In this document: in pieces, positions 34,645 to 44,856 of the stretch
Numbering within the stretch: position 1 is the first letter of the stretch
How the letters are laid out: every line of letters begins with the position of its first letter
Assembly: GCA_026075535.2 (NCBI GenBank)
Contig: AP026544.2
Span: 2,666,001 to 2,730,000 of the forward strand
Direction of reading: 5' to 3'
Source of the DNA: Tricholoma matsutake
Lineage: Eukaryota > Basidiomycota > Agaricomycetes > Agaricales > Tricholomataceae
Length of the DNA: 64,000 nt
Translations under genes and position numbers: made by a program
Notes under the pieces: generated by a model
Told to the model about the DNA's origin: nothing
What the model saw: only the letters and a program-made list of their open reading frames with translations
The model's database searches: none

Positions 34645-34976
34645 TAGTAGCCAAATGGTGGGCAGCAGCAATGATGAGAGGTTCATCAACAAGCGCTCGT
34701 TCGCTCGAAGTGTCTTCGGGGGTCACAGAACCGAGCGAAGCCAAGTTCAACCCATTGCTTCTCGTCGTCGTCTAAAACTACATCTCTACGGCCAAGGATC
34801 CATGAGCAAATAATATGGCCGAAACGACGGACAATCTTTGAATCTAAGTGGGGCGAAATATACATTGGAAGCGCAAATTCAGAGATCAGTTACCGTGGTA
34901 ATTTTCGTCAAGTCGACGAAGGGTAGTTCTTGTATCTGGGCGGCGAGTTCTCCTTCGATTTCGGGTTCGGACGCCA
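34645..34976 (-). pseudogene. 5' exons of a host gene cut by the MITE
   Basis: ATG at 34976-34974 opens an exon of 28 codons (MASEPEIEGELAAQIQEL..., ending LTKITT). A GTAACT donor follows, with candidate acceptors CACTTAG and CAAAG about 55-60 nt on. The next segment is CpG-rich and codon-like in two frames (VRRFGHIICSWILGRRDV... or SLGSVTPEDTSSERALVDEPL...) and runs directly into the MITE end at 34644. The remainder of the gene is not found beyond the MITE within the window. The product cannot be identified from this short N-terminus. Confidence 0.45.
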
Positions 34977-35034
34977 TACATTGAGGGGTATCAGATGGGC
35001 TGATAGATGTAACAGAGAAGATGTATTTATCTAA

Positions 35035-35910
35035 TTATTTGTGAGGCGAGCAAAAGGAATTAGCAACCAGAATATCCAGGAAAGTTGCGGTGAAGCGATT
35101 CCTGGAGCGGCACTATGTGTCAATGAAAATCAAGGTCATTAATGTCTGAGACTTACCTCCCCTGAAGCCATGACCAGCAACGACGAAGCAAGGACTGACC
35201 ACTAAGGCTTTCAACCAAGTGGGGGGCACGTATCTCGAAATATAGGTGGACTGTGCTTCGAGTGACTCGAAGGCGCCAGTTCCGTACGAGTGCGCCACGG
35301 TATATCTGTTTTCAGGACTCGAGAATCCACTACTTCTTTGACTTCTTTCACGGATAGTCCTGTTCCAGCTACGATGGTTTAACCCATTTTGTCCCACGCA
35401 GATAGGATTTCACGTAGAATAGGTCGCTCCTTTGAGGTGTCGGCGGCAGATCTGTAAGCTCCTCTGTACAATCGTGCAGGTATTTGCGCTTCATCGAGGA
35501 CAATGTAGAGACGGGCTGAGATAATGACTCTAATATCTCCTGACAGCTTCGCGGCTTCCCCTATCGTCATTTCCTTCACTCCCAGGTACTCGTCACTCGC
35601 CTTGTTCAAGAGCGATGAGAAAATGGAGGAATTGGCGATGTGCAATCACCCTGTTGTGGTTAAGTTGGCGTAAATCAGTGGAAGAAAGGTTGTCCTTGTA
35701 ATTCGACGCACTTAATACACACTCGAGTACCTTGCTCATGCCCTCAGATCCCAGGACGTCGGCAGAAGAAGTGAAGTAGAGACCCCAAGGTTTGAAAAGC
35801 CCCTCAAATAGAATCCGTGTTTTCCCTGAGCCGGAAGTGTTGATTAGGTGGCTGGAAAGTAGAGCAGCCAGTTCGGAGACATTGGCCACTTTTAAAGCAG
35901 ATATACGCAC
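35035..35910 (-). pseudogene. P-loop NTPase pseudogene, Crinkler/RHS-like basidiomycete family
   Basis: Fragments in several reverse-strand frames give a recognisable order: Walker A in LINTSGSGKTRILFEGLFKPWG (about 35840-35780), Walker B in RLYIVLDEAQIPARLYRGAY (about 35510-35450), RPILREILSAWDKMG, then after a TAA TIVAGTGLSVKEV, a frame change, GTGAFESLEAQSTYISRYVPP, another change, SLSGQSLLRRCWSWLQG and, after an intron, RNRFTATFLDIL to the stop at 35035. This order matches a large basidiomycete family of NTPases, some joined to Crinkler-type N-termini. Here the N-terminus is missing and there are at least one stop and two frameshifts. A biological role cannot be inferred. Confidence 0.6.
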
Positions 35911-36109
35911 GTATTAAAGACGTCTCGGTTCTACAATGCTCCCTCCCAAATCGTGTAGCAAAAGGCGGGATTTTCCACCGATAAAAGGGGTGCGCAGCTG
36001 GGCGAGGTTCTACCACTCTTTTATCATCACAAGATGGTCTCCATGGTTAAAATTTTTTGTATCTTATCACGGACTCGGCTTAGCGCACCATCCACTCTCT
36101 GCTCGATTC

Positions 36110-36346
36110 TCACGTCCAGGGAAGGTGGGGAACGCAGGAGTTATTTGAGCGATGCTGCTTGAGTCGCATTACGAGGCGTGCACGGCGCTTCGCGGTCTTC
36201 CACATGGGGTCGTTTAGCAGAAAGCTCGGGAGATCCTGGGGAATGTGGATGGGGGAACTGCATTGTTCATATTGGGCCAAGGTAGCAAGATGGGCGAACA
36301 TTGAGGAGAGAACGTACAAAAGGGAAGCGGGGGAATGGGACAGCAT
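36110..36346 (-). CDS. Small ORF of 78 codons, uncharacterised
   Basis: ATG 36346 to TGA 36110. The protein has a hydrophobic N-terminal half (LLYVLSSMFAHLATLAQY) and a basic C-terminal half (WKTAKRRARLVMRLKQH). An internal GTACGT...CCCCAG segment looks like an intron, but removing it breaks the frame, so reading through is preferred. It sits in the CpG-bearing host-like region. No family recognised; it could be chance. Confidence 0.3.
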   Translation of the reverse strand: MLSHSPASLLYVLSSMFAHLATLAQYEQCSSPIHIPQDLPSFLLNDPMWKTAKRRARLVMRLKQHRSNNSCVPHLPWT

Positions 36347-36849
36347 GAAACCTTTGTGAAATGTGGGGAGTGGCGCGTTGTTCAGGCAAACAGGCAAAAT
36401 ATAGAGATGACGGGACTCCGAACAGACTTGAAGTCGAGTCGTCCACCCTGTTCCCCTGCACAGCCCGCTGAATGAACCCCTTCCTTAGCTGCGTCCTGTA
36501 TCCAGAAATGACCTTTAGGACTCAAGACGTGATCATATGAAAGCAATCGTCCCCACCTTACGTTTACATGCAACTATTGTATGTTCTCTCGTATACATTA
36601 ATTATGCCTGCCCCTTCTGGGTTGCCGTGTGGTATACTTGGGCCTGATCAGTTATTTCGAGAGTTCGATATTGGTGTTGAGTGAAGTGAGTTGTAGTAGT
36701 ATGTTGCTGGATTTGGCAGCGCATCCGAATTGATCCTCATAATGACAAGCTATCAGAAAGATTTGGTTGAAATTCATGCATAAAACACAGGGTCATAGCG
36801 ATGTCCATCCGTCATAACCTATACCCTCGTTCCATTCGGCTCATACCGC

Positions 36850-37850
36850 CTAATCATTTTCCTTATGCGCTTCTTCCCGCATCATCAGCTCCACAACACC
36901 AAGTTCAACATGGGGAAGTGCCTCTGCTTCATCTTCTGCGGTTGGCTTGGGTTGCTGAGGGAGTAACGATGGTGTAGGAATAGGAAGCAGTAACGACGTT
37001 GCAGGATTTACGGATGGAGAGGAAACAGAAGTTGATCTCTTGGACGAGGGCGGCGACCAAGACGCCGACTGGCGAAACTGAGAGGGAGTTCGTGAAGGAC
37101 GAGCTACCGAAGGCATAACGATCAGAACTGCAACCCTTATGCTCTGATGGTTAAGCGCAGAAGAGAAGGATTGGCCGTCACCGATCACCTTTGGGTTCGT
37201 GTTGTCATTGCTGCGAGCAAGCATATTGGATTCCGAGGGGGGCGGCGCGTGTATGGTCATGCTCAGGTAACGGCGTATACGGCGAGCTCTGGCGGTTCGC
37301 AAAGTTGTGTTATTTGTTCTCGTCTGAGAGTCAGGATCTGAATTCGAGTCGAAGATTACCTGCGAGGAAGGTCTCTGTAGCATTGTAGCAGAAAGCGGTT
37401 TTATACAGTCCCAATCCCATTCCGCATTCACAGGATCTGATTCATTCGATCCCACAACTCGCCAATGTTCCTTCCTAACAAACATCTCCCACATCTTTGG
37501 CTCATTCCTCAAGCCATGCAAACCACGGCCCACCCCAAGGTAGAAGCTGTCATTGGAAGGAGTCCACGTTCCGTTGCGAATCGCCTCCTCGATTAACTGT
37601 CTTTGACGCCTCCGGAGAACGAAGGAGCGGGTCATTATGGTGAAAGATGAACACACTACTACGACCAGGACTGCGAAGAACACATACACTGTTGCAGAAG
37701 TGGTCAGATATAGGATGCAAGTAGACTGTAGGAGAAGAAGACAAACGTACAATACAGAGATGTGGAAGAAAAAGAGTTAGAGTTATTGTTCACCGCGAAG
37801 TTCTTGTTCCCTGCAAGTGTGGGAGTCGCAGAGAAAGAAGTCGCTGACAT
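36850..37850 (-). CDS. Single-pass membrane protein, conserved-type basidiomycete gene
   Basis: Two exons: 37850-37751 and 37688-36850, with a 62-nt intron (GTACGT...TGCAACAG) in phase 1, giving 312 residues. The N-terminus is Ser/Asn-rich and polar (MSATSFSATPTLAG...), then one hydrophobic segment spans the splice junction (LYLYVFFAVLVVVVCSSF, about residues 32-49), then a basic FVLRRRQRQLIEEAI. The rest is a low-complexity, probably cytosolic tail with HVELGVVELMMREE near the end. The layout fits an Nout/Cin single-pass protein. I recall similar proteins with the VLRRR and PEVELGVVE signatures as conserved, unnamed genes in agarics. It is the only gene in the window that looks intact, and its CpG content is normal. 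Confidence 0.75.
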
Positions 37851-38343
37851 CTGCAGTTTGCAGATTTGGATGACTCGGCGTTGGTTGAAGTCCTTTGGCT
37901 GCAATCAACGATGTACACAAGTCATATACGCTGAGCTGCTGACCGGGGAAAGGATAGCCCCAATAATTGACGGGCCTGGCAACTGCCTGGCAATGTCATT
38001 ATTGCACTTATCATATATATGTAGGGCAAAGCGAATGAGCACATGACAATGATATGATTATCTTGGTGGACAGTGCGTCCCCATACAAGCAATTACGAAT
38101 GTATGTGAGGTTTAGAGGTTCGACCCAGCGGCCCCTCGCTCGTTTGGGCGCATTCCCGGTGCTAGCTATATCCTTGCATTCCCTCGCACTCCCCGCTATA
38201 ATCAATCCTTTTTTTATCTAGGTTCTCTGCGGGTTCCTCCAGGTTCCTCCTATCAATCAATCCATCGCTGTTCCTGATCTGATAGATCGAAGTGGAGGCT
38301 ATTAATAGCACATACCTTGTGGGAAGTACGGAATAAGTTTGTA
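37851..38343. other. Upstream region of the membrane-protein gene
   Basis: Intergenic sequence between the reverse-strand gene start (37850) and the pogo-like TIR (38346). It contains CTTATCATATATATGTAGGG (about 38006-38025), a possible TATA region. Nothing else could be assigned. Confidence 0.35.
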
Positions 38344-39022
38344 TACAGTCGACTCCCTAACTGATACCCCTCGGTGGACACTCTGAGGGAGTATGGGTTT
38401 CTAGGATGGTCCTAGAAATGGGTCCCAAAAAATCTGAAAAAAACCAGTCATGTGTTCCTGCAGAAAATCTCGATATTGGAAACTCCGAACATCCGGGGAT
38501 ATCCGGACCGTCCAAGCGTCTGCGTCTGTCCTCGTGCTGCTCGCCACGATGGTGGCACATGTTGGTGGCACATGTTGTCCAATACTACAGGGACATTGGG
38601 GAGGATGTCCTGCTGCTCCAGAACAAATTTATAACCATACTAACTATCAATACACTACTTGTAATAACTGAGGTTGGTAGATAGTGGCTGACAATGCATG
38701 CAATTCTTATTGAGCTCAACAAGGAGAGGGTGTGTACAGGGGATATGAAGATATTATAAAGCAGATTATGAGATACTTCACTGGCAGGCAGGAGAAACCA
38801 ACTGGGCAGGGGTAATGGCAAACCCTCAAATGCTCATTGTGTTCTTCACCACATCATACTAGCTCCTTCCCACCCTCTTATTGATGTATTGCACATGTGT
38901 GGTATATAGTGGCAAAAGCAATGGGTGCTGCGAGAGGGATGGCATGGCCTGGGCCCAGTGTTGCTATGTGGCTGAGCAGGCCAGCAGTGGTATCACAAGG
39001 TCATTATGCTTACCACTGGCAC

Positions 39023-39850
39023 TAGTGTTTGAAGGTCCAGTCTGTAGGACCAAAAAAAAGACCAAAACTGAACTGAACTGGACCAATTAGGACCAGACCA
39101 GTGGTCTATTTATGGACCGGTCTTTTTCAGTCCAGTTGCTGGTCTTTCATTTTGAAAAATATAGTAGGACTGATGAAAAACCGGTTGCAACTGGTTTTTC
39201 GTCCCAACGTATGTTGCACCTTACTCCCACACATATTTACCTCATTTTCGGTCCCTGGATCATCAAAAACGGTCAAGAATTGGTTGAGATATGACCAAAA
39301 ACATTTTTGTATGAGTATTTTGTTGTATCAGAACAACTTTGATTGCATTGCTTATTACCTGAGCTATAATGTTTTTTGTACAGCTATACGACATCATAAA
39401 AGTAACAACAACACACCTAATCATCTGTACCATGGGATTTTATTCATATATTCTCCCAAATGAGTGCAACTACAAACTACAAATTACAAACTACAAAACA
39501 CAACTTGAATGCATGTCCTTTCAGTTTTGGCCATATCTCAGTCAAATCTTGATGGAATTGCTTAAATGTTGGATTGGTCCATGGAGCATTACAATCTCTA
39601 TCTATTAATATAATAGATATGGGGTAATGGTCATATTTGTTGAGATACATATGGGTTATTTGGCACAATGAATTTTACGGCAAAAGACCGGTCCAAACCA
39701 GTCTTTTTTCGGTCCATGGACCAATTAGGACTGGTCCTAAAGGGTCCGATTGCGGTCCTCCAATATCTGGGTCGGTCCTAGACCGGTTGCGGTTGCTGGT
39801 TGCCCCATTTGGAAGTCAAAAACTGGACTGGACTGGACCTTTAAACACTA
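39023..39850. mobile_element. hAT-type MITE, 828 bp, TSD ACTGGCAC
   Basis: Exact 8-bp duplications ACTGGCAC (39015-39022, 39851-39858). The ends TAGTGTTTGAAGGTCCAGTC and GACTGGACCTTTAAACACTA-type are inverted copies. Subterminal regions are dense in GGTCCAGT/ACTGGACC words, likely transposase-binding repeats. No ORF. The same family occurs at 46426, 47741 and 61878. Confidence 0.9.
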
Positions 39851-40372
39851 ACTGGCACACTACCAGCCTGAGTAATCCAGATCCTCTCTACAACATCATA
39901 CATATAGGCCAGCAGGTAGAAACGTGGGTTGGTGAGGAGCCAGGAGGGATTATCAGGCAGGTTCAGACATTTGGATTTTTGGACATCCCTGGATGGTTGG
40001 AATTTCCAATATCGAGATGTCCTCTGTTTCTAAAGCATTTTTCTGATGCCAAGTAGAATATGTACAGATAATAATGTAAACTATATACAGCTAAAGTAAC
40101 TATTTTTCACTACTAAAATTATTTGAAGATTATACACAATGAGTAGATTTCATAGAATGACATCTAAAACTTGAAGAAGCCAGGACCCTCTAGCTTACAT
40201 ACATTGGGATCACAAGGGTATCAATATATTTACTACTGATAGTCTATTGATGACAGAAGCTGCATGAAGCACTTTGCAATGCATAGGACATGGCTTGACA
40301 GATGCATCACCAACACCATGCATCACTCACACCATGATCAGTTCCTCTTCCTGTGCTTTTTCACATTCAACA

Positions 40373-42072
40373 CAGGGATGGCACAGTCCAGTTCGGAACT
40401 GAAGTTCAAACCTGAACTTTTCAGAACTGGACCAAAGTTTGGTCCAAGGTTCAATGGTTGCACAGAACCAGACCATAAGTCCAGTTCTGGGTTCAAGCAA
40501 GGTGCAAAATCTCAGAACAAACATGTTGAACCTGGTTTGAACTGAACCTTTTTTCCATCTTTTTTAGTCATTGACTTCCAAAAACTCTGGGGAGAAAGTC
40601 TTGAATTGCTTTCCATGTAGCAGACAGAAGTTAGCCCTCTCCTCAATGTCTCTACCATTTTATTCTACAATAACCCCAACAATGATGCCCCCCTTCTGCA
40701 CCCAATAAATTAACAGTGTGACCCAGAAAAGGAAATAAAACTGACAAACCTTGTTGAACTTTTCATGACCACCTTCCTTGATGTTACATAGGGAAATGCA
40801 TGGGTTTCCCACGCTTTTATTTCCTAATTTATTCAATGAGTTTTGCATGAAAAATCATGAAAAAATGATTTTCTGGTAGCTATTCATTGGGTGCTTGTGA
40901 TACCATGGACAAAATAATATATTTGCATCCTTGACACATGAGAAATGTTACCCAAATATTGCTTTATGTGCTGGATCACAAAGAGCTAACAAAACACTTC
41001 CAGAAAATCATTTTTTCATGATTTTTCATGCAAAACTCATTGAATAAATTAGGAAATAAAAGCATGGGAAACCTATGTATTTCCCTATTGATGTATTCAA
41101 TTCCCACCTCATAACACAGATGGTACATTTTTCTTCTTCTTTATTGGTCTGCCATCTATGAATAGGACCACAAAACCACTGGCACTGGAGTACCACAGGC
41201 AATGGGAGGAGTAGCAGCCCCCCATCAAACCATGGAAATAGAAATACCCCAATACAGTGATGGCAGGCACCAGCAGCAGCAGTGGCACTGGGGCGAGAGT
41301 CAAGCAGAAGGCATGCCATGCCATGACAGTAGAAGCAGCAACAGTCACAATCATGAGGGAGACATCATTCACACCAGTGGCTGTTGCCCCCATAAATAGT
41401 GCTAGGTGTGGCAGCAGCATCAGCAGTGTTGGTCATGGTCATGGTGCTCTACCTTCAACACATCGACCTCAGTGTGACTGGTGGCAATTGTCATGGCTGT
41501 TGGATCCCTGCTTCATGTCCATTTTGTTGAGATCTACACCATGAATATGCACTGTTGGCCCCCCCCTCTGATCTATATCTCTTGCCTTGTCTCTTTTTCT
41601 CTTTATACCTTAGCCTTTATCATTCCCCCCATTGTTAACATTATAGTATATATACTTACATTCATAGATTAGATACCTTAGTCTACTGTACAATAAACCG
41701 TGCTCATTGTGTACCAGTTAGGTTGGATCTCTACACATTTCAGGTTATTTTGTTAGTTTTTGTCCTTGAATATTATAGGAATATATTACTTACGTCTTGC
41801 CACTGAGGAACTGTGTGGGACTCAACTTTGGGCTGCAGTTTGGAGTTGTAAGTTGTGGTCTACATAGCTTTGAATTGCATTACAGAGATTTTGGTATAAA
41901 AAAAGTTTGGTTCTGAGTTCAAACCTCTCCTGAACCTGAACTGGACCATCCTGAACCTGAACTAATGGTCCAGTTTGAGGTTCAGCAGATTGCCTGGACC
42001 AGACTTAAAGTCTGGTTCTAGGTTCAGCAAAATCCTTGAAGAACTGAACTGAACTGAACTTTGGCTTCCCTA
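40373..42072. mobile_element. hAT-type element, 1700 bp, TSD ATTCAACA
   Basis: Exact duplications ATTCAACA (40365-40372 and 42073-42080). The ends CAGGGATGGCACAGTCCAGT and AACTTTGGCTTCCCTA are imperfect inverted repeats, rich in GGTTCAG/CTGAACC words. No transposase is recognised, and the longer frames inside (41026-41420) are hydrophobic low-complexity products. It contains a nested foldback at 40783-41095. Confidence 0.85.
40783..41095. repeat. Foldback element nested in the hAT element
   Basis: Arms of about 95 bp (40786-40877 and 41000-41091), almost perfect inverted repeats, with a spacer of about 120 bp. The outer ends are CATAGGGAAA / TTTCCCTA. Flanks TTGATGTTA and TTGATGTA may be an 8-bp duplication with one indel. 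Non-coding. Confidence 0.7.
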
Positions 42073-42080
42073 ATTCAACA

Positions 42081-42360
42081 CAGCCCAGCATTGTCCAGTG
42101 CCTCCAAGACTCATTGCTCACTTATCAAATTTGCCTCATTGTCAAGCCATTTCTCATCAAGATTAGATGATATTGACTTCTTCTCATGCAGCTAAGCCTG
42201 GAGCTTCTCTTTCTTGGCTTTAACCTGAGCCTGCAAGGTTTTCAGCCCCCTTTTCAGGACCTCAAGAGGCCTTAAGCCCTTGATGGCATGGGTAGCTGGG
42301 ATTTGAGTATTGAGGAATGTTTGTGCTGCATCATAGTTTACATGACCAACTGCAAAACAT
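42081..42360 (-). pseudogene. Coiled-coil coding remnant, possibly transposase-related
   Basis: Reverse-strand reading gives QTFLNTQIPATHAIKGL, KRGLKTLQAQVKAKKEKLQA-stop and EKKSISSNLDEKWLDNEANL. It looks like genuine protein with a Lys/Gln coiled coil and lies inside the pogo-like TIR pair. It resembles the charged ends of some DDE/CENP-B-type transposases, but this is weak. The hAT at 40373-42072 sits directly in its continuation. Confidence 0.3.
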
Positions 42361-42487
42361 ATATATAGTAATGAAATGTATGGGTTTTACCTGGCAACAG
42401 GTATGGGTTATGGGATATTAGGGAGTATGGGTTATGGATTCAAATTCCCCACCTACCAACTTGGTGGATCAGCAAATCTATGGTCTA

Positions 42488-42754
42488 TGTTAATATAAGT
42501 CAGTCCAGGCACTAAGTGGTGATGGACACTGAGAAAGACTAATGATGCTTAAACAGTGTGGTTGGGGAACCAATGATATAGGTTGGGCTAATCTGATGAG
42601 GGGGATACATCATCAACTATCTACCTATATATAGTCTCCTTATCTCTTATCTACCTACCAGGGTAATGCATAAGGATAAAGTTTACTTATCTACTCAGTT
42701 CTGATTTATCAATCAAATTCATATCAGCACATGTACTAACCAAATATTCCAACA
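42488..42754 (-). repeat. Copia-like 3' LTR
   Basis: 267 bp, TGTTGGAATATTTGG (at 42754, reverse strand) to CTTATATTAACA (42488). It matches 43420-43495 plus 44601-44803. Confidence 0.7.
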
Positions 42755-43393
42755 CCTTCCCTGAGTCCAAGCAAGGCTACAAGTTGGTGGGACTAGGACA
42801 AGTGCTGGGCTCAACACTTGTTGCATGCTGATTGAGTTTGTCATCTTTGCAATTCCAAGGCATTGGCTGCCAGGGCAGTGAAGTTCACTTGCAGCTGTGA
42901 GAAGGTGATAGGGTTGTGCTAAGGTGATAGGGTTGTGCTGGTAATGATAGCAAAGTGGAGGTGGTAGTGAGGGGATAAGAGGTGGATTTCATGAGTCCTT
43001 CTTTCTCCATTGGTTTGCTGGTACTCTCTGTCTCATTGCAACTGGGTCAGTGGTTCTACAATTGGTTTCAATGTGGCCACAGGTGTGACACTTGGTACAC
43101 TTTTGTGATTTTTATAGGGGTGCTAAGGGGTGCTGAGTGATGGGTGCAACTGTATTGGGGGCTTCAGAGGTGGTAGAATTGGCTGAATCTTCCTCCATCA
43201 CCCAGATACATGTGTCAAAAAATCCAATAACAGAGTTGATTAGATTAAGGAATAATGAGAAGACTTGAATGACCCAAAAGAGGCTCAATGTGCCACCAGC
43301 TTGAGTGGTAGTGGCATCTCTTGGTTCTCTGAGTTCTTTATTAATTTTGTGCTGGATGTGAGTGATTTCAGCTTTGAGTGAATTGGCCATCAC
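42755..43393 (-). pseudogene. Copia-like gag
   Basis: The ATG at 43393 opens a frame of 93 codons (MANSLKAEITHIQHKINKEL...) with a hydrophobic middle. Beyond a stop, the same frame carries a CX2CX4HX4C knuckle (CTKCHTCGHIETNC, about 43101-43060). The rest, to the PPT, is degenerate. A knuckle beside a tract and LTR supports a gag origin; Copia rather than Gypsy is inferred from the short LTR and is uncertain. Confidence 0.5.
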
Positions 43394-43497
43394 AGTAGTG
43401 ACTTGAGCAGATCAGATTATATTAATATAAGCCATTCCAGGTACTAAGTGGCAATAGACACTGAGAAAGACTAATGATGCTTAAACAGTGTAGACCT

Positions 43498-44600
43498 TAG
43501 GGAAGCACAAGGGTTTTAGCCACTACTGGGGCTGACCTGTGTTTCCCACAGAAACACAGCCTTAGAAACTTGTTTTAAGACTTCTGATGTGTATATCCTT
43601 TGGATATTCTTAATATGTATGTAAAAGAAATGTCAGGGAAATATTTTAAATGTATCCAAGCTGTATCTGCAAGGAACATAAAAGGTGTATTCTACAATGT
43701 TTCTTTCAGATCCCTTCTGGAAACATTTTTCATGTTCCCTTTGTGTAAGTTGAAGAAACACTTTTTATGTAATTATGCCTGTATCTGCAGAAAACATTTA
43801 ACATGTAATTTTATTATGTGTTTCCTAGGGATACATGTGTAACCATGGTAACACCTTTGTTCTTTGCATGTATCCATAGAAAACACATAATAAAATATAT
43901 GGCAAGTGTTTTCTGCAGATACAGCCATAATTACATAAAAAGTGTTTCCTTAACTTACACAAAGGGAGCATGAAAAATGTTTCCAGAAGGGATCTGAAAG
44001 AAACATTGTAGAATACACCTTTAATGTTCCTTGCAGATACAGCTTGGATACATTTAAAATATTTCCCTGACATTTCTTTTACATATATATTAAGAATATC
44101 CAAAGGATATACACTTCAGAAGTCTTAAAACAAGTTTCTAAGGCTGTGTTTCTGTGGGAAACACAGGTCAGCCCCAGTAGTGAGCCTAAGTGTAATAGCC
44201 AAATTTCTGCTACCAATAAAAATATCCTGCATCTAATCAGTTGTTGAACTCAAAATCTTTATCAGACATGCTTCATATGCTTAGCATTAGTGTTCACATG
44301 TAACATTATGCAAGAACATATAATTTCTAGCTGTTAAAAATAAAAGAAATATATTATTTACTGCAAACTCTGAGGTTTTCATTACTTTGAACCCTTGGTG
44401 TTTATGGGTTTTGTACACCACTTTTGGCAGTATTGGTTCAGAAGGTATTCTGTTGGGTTTGGCCTTTGGAGACAATCTTGACTGGGTTACTACCTATCCT
44501 TTTTCTTAATGCATTAAATCATTTGCTGTTGAATTGAACTCATAATTTACAAAATTATTTTAGAGTTCTCAAAACCCTTGAAAACCCTTGTGCTTTCCTA
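43498..44600. mobile_element. TIR element inserted in the Copia-like LTR
   Basis: The termini TAGGGAAGCACAAGGGTTTT and AAAACCCTTGTGCTTTCCTA are inverted repeats with one mismatch. It interrupts the LTR between CTTAAACAGTG and AACTGTGCAGTTGG; the AAACAGTG/AAACTGTG words on either side could be a worn 8-bp duplication (hAT-like), but left-flank bases TAGACCT are unexplained. A CACTA-type foldback is nested inside. Confidence 0.6.
43521..44182. mobile_element. CACTA-type foldback MITE, 662 bp, TSD AGC
   Basis: The two halves are near-perfect inverted repeats of about 320 bp (CACTACTGGGGCTGACC ... GGTCAGCCCCAGTAGTG), flanked by AGC on both sides. CACTA termini with a 3-bp duplication are the CMC/EnSpm signature. 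The forward frame 43600-43842 and reverse frame 43825-44103 encode almost the same peptide only because the DNA is a palindrome, so I do not call them genes. Confidence 0.75.
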
Positions 44601-44856
44601 AACTGTGCAGTTGGGGAACCAATGATATTGATTGGGCTAATCCAACAAGGGGGATACCTCATTGACTATCTACCTATATAAAGTCTCCTTATCTCTTATC
44701 TACCTACCAGGATAATGCATAAGGATAAAGTTTACTTATCTACTCAGTTCTGATTTATCAATCAAATTCATATCAGCATGTGTACTAACCAGATATTCCA
44801 ACAGTTTATGGGAGAGAATAGGTTATCAGGGCTATGGGTTATGAGGGAGTCAACTG

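Larger units (their letters stand above)
42488..44803 (-). mobile_element. Copia-like, gag-only LTR element, TSD GTCTA/GTTTA
   Basis: Read on the reverse strand: 5' LTR 44803-43420 (split by insertions 43498-44600), a short gag region, a GACTCAGGGAAGG polypurine tract, and 3' LTR 42754-42488. LTRs start TGTTGGAATAT. The flanks GTCTA (42483-42487) and GTTTA (44804-44808) differ by one transition. No protease, RT or integrase is present, so it would depend on a helper. Confidence 0.7.
38346..44856. mobile_element. Pogo/Tigger-like TIR element carrying nested insertions
   Basis: The left end CAGTCGACTCCCTAACTGAT follows TA (38344-38345). The right end, AGGGAGTCAACTG (44844-44856), is followed by TA and is the inverted counterpart (CAGTTGACTCCCT). 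TA targets and CAGT-GACTCCC termini fit pogo/Tigger-type elements. The interior holds two hAT elements, a Copia-like element with further insertions, and only a scrap of possible coding sequence (42081-42360). Because the two ends are 6.5 kb apart, an alternative is two separate remnants. Confidence 0.5.

Noticed and set aside
37762..38046. Forward ORF of 94 codons overlapping the membrane-protein gene start
   Set aside because: It is a shadow of the spliced reverse-strand exon 1, which has a better start, intron and topology.
41026..41420. Hydrophobic reverse-strand frame inside the 1.7-kb hAT element
   Set aside because: No ATG context, family or splice support; low-complexity composition.
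43600..44103. Two similar small genes on opposite strands
   Set aside because: The two peptides are the same because the CACTA element is a palindrome. Not coding evidence.
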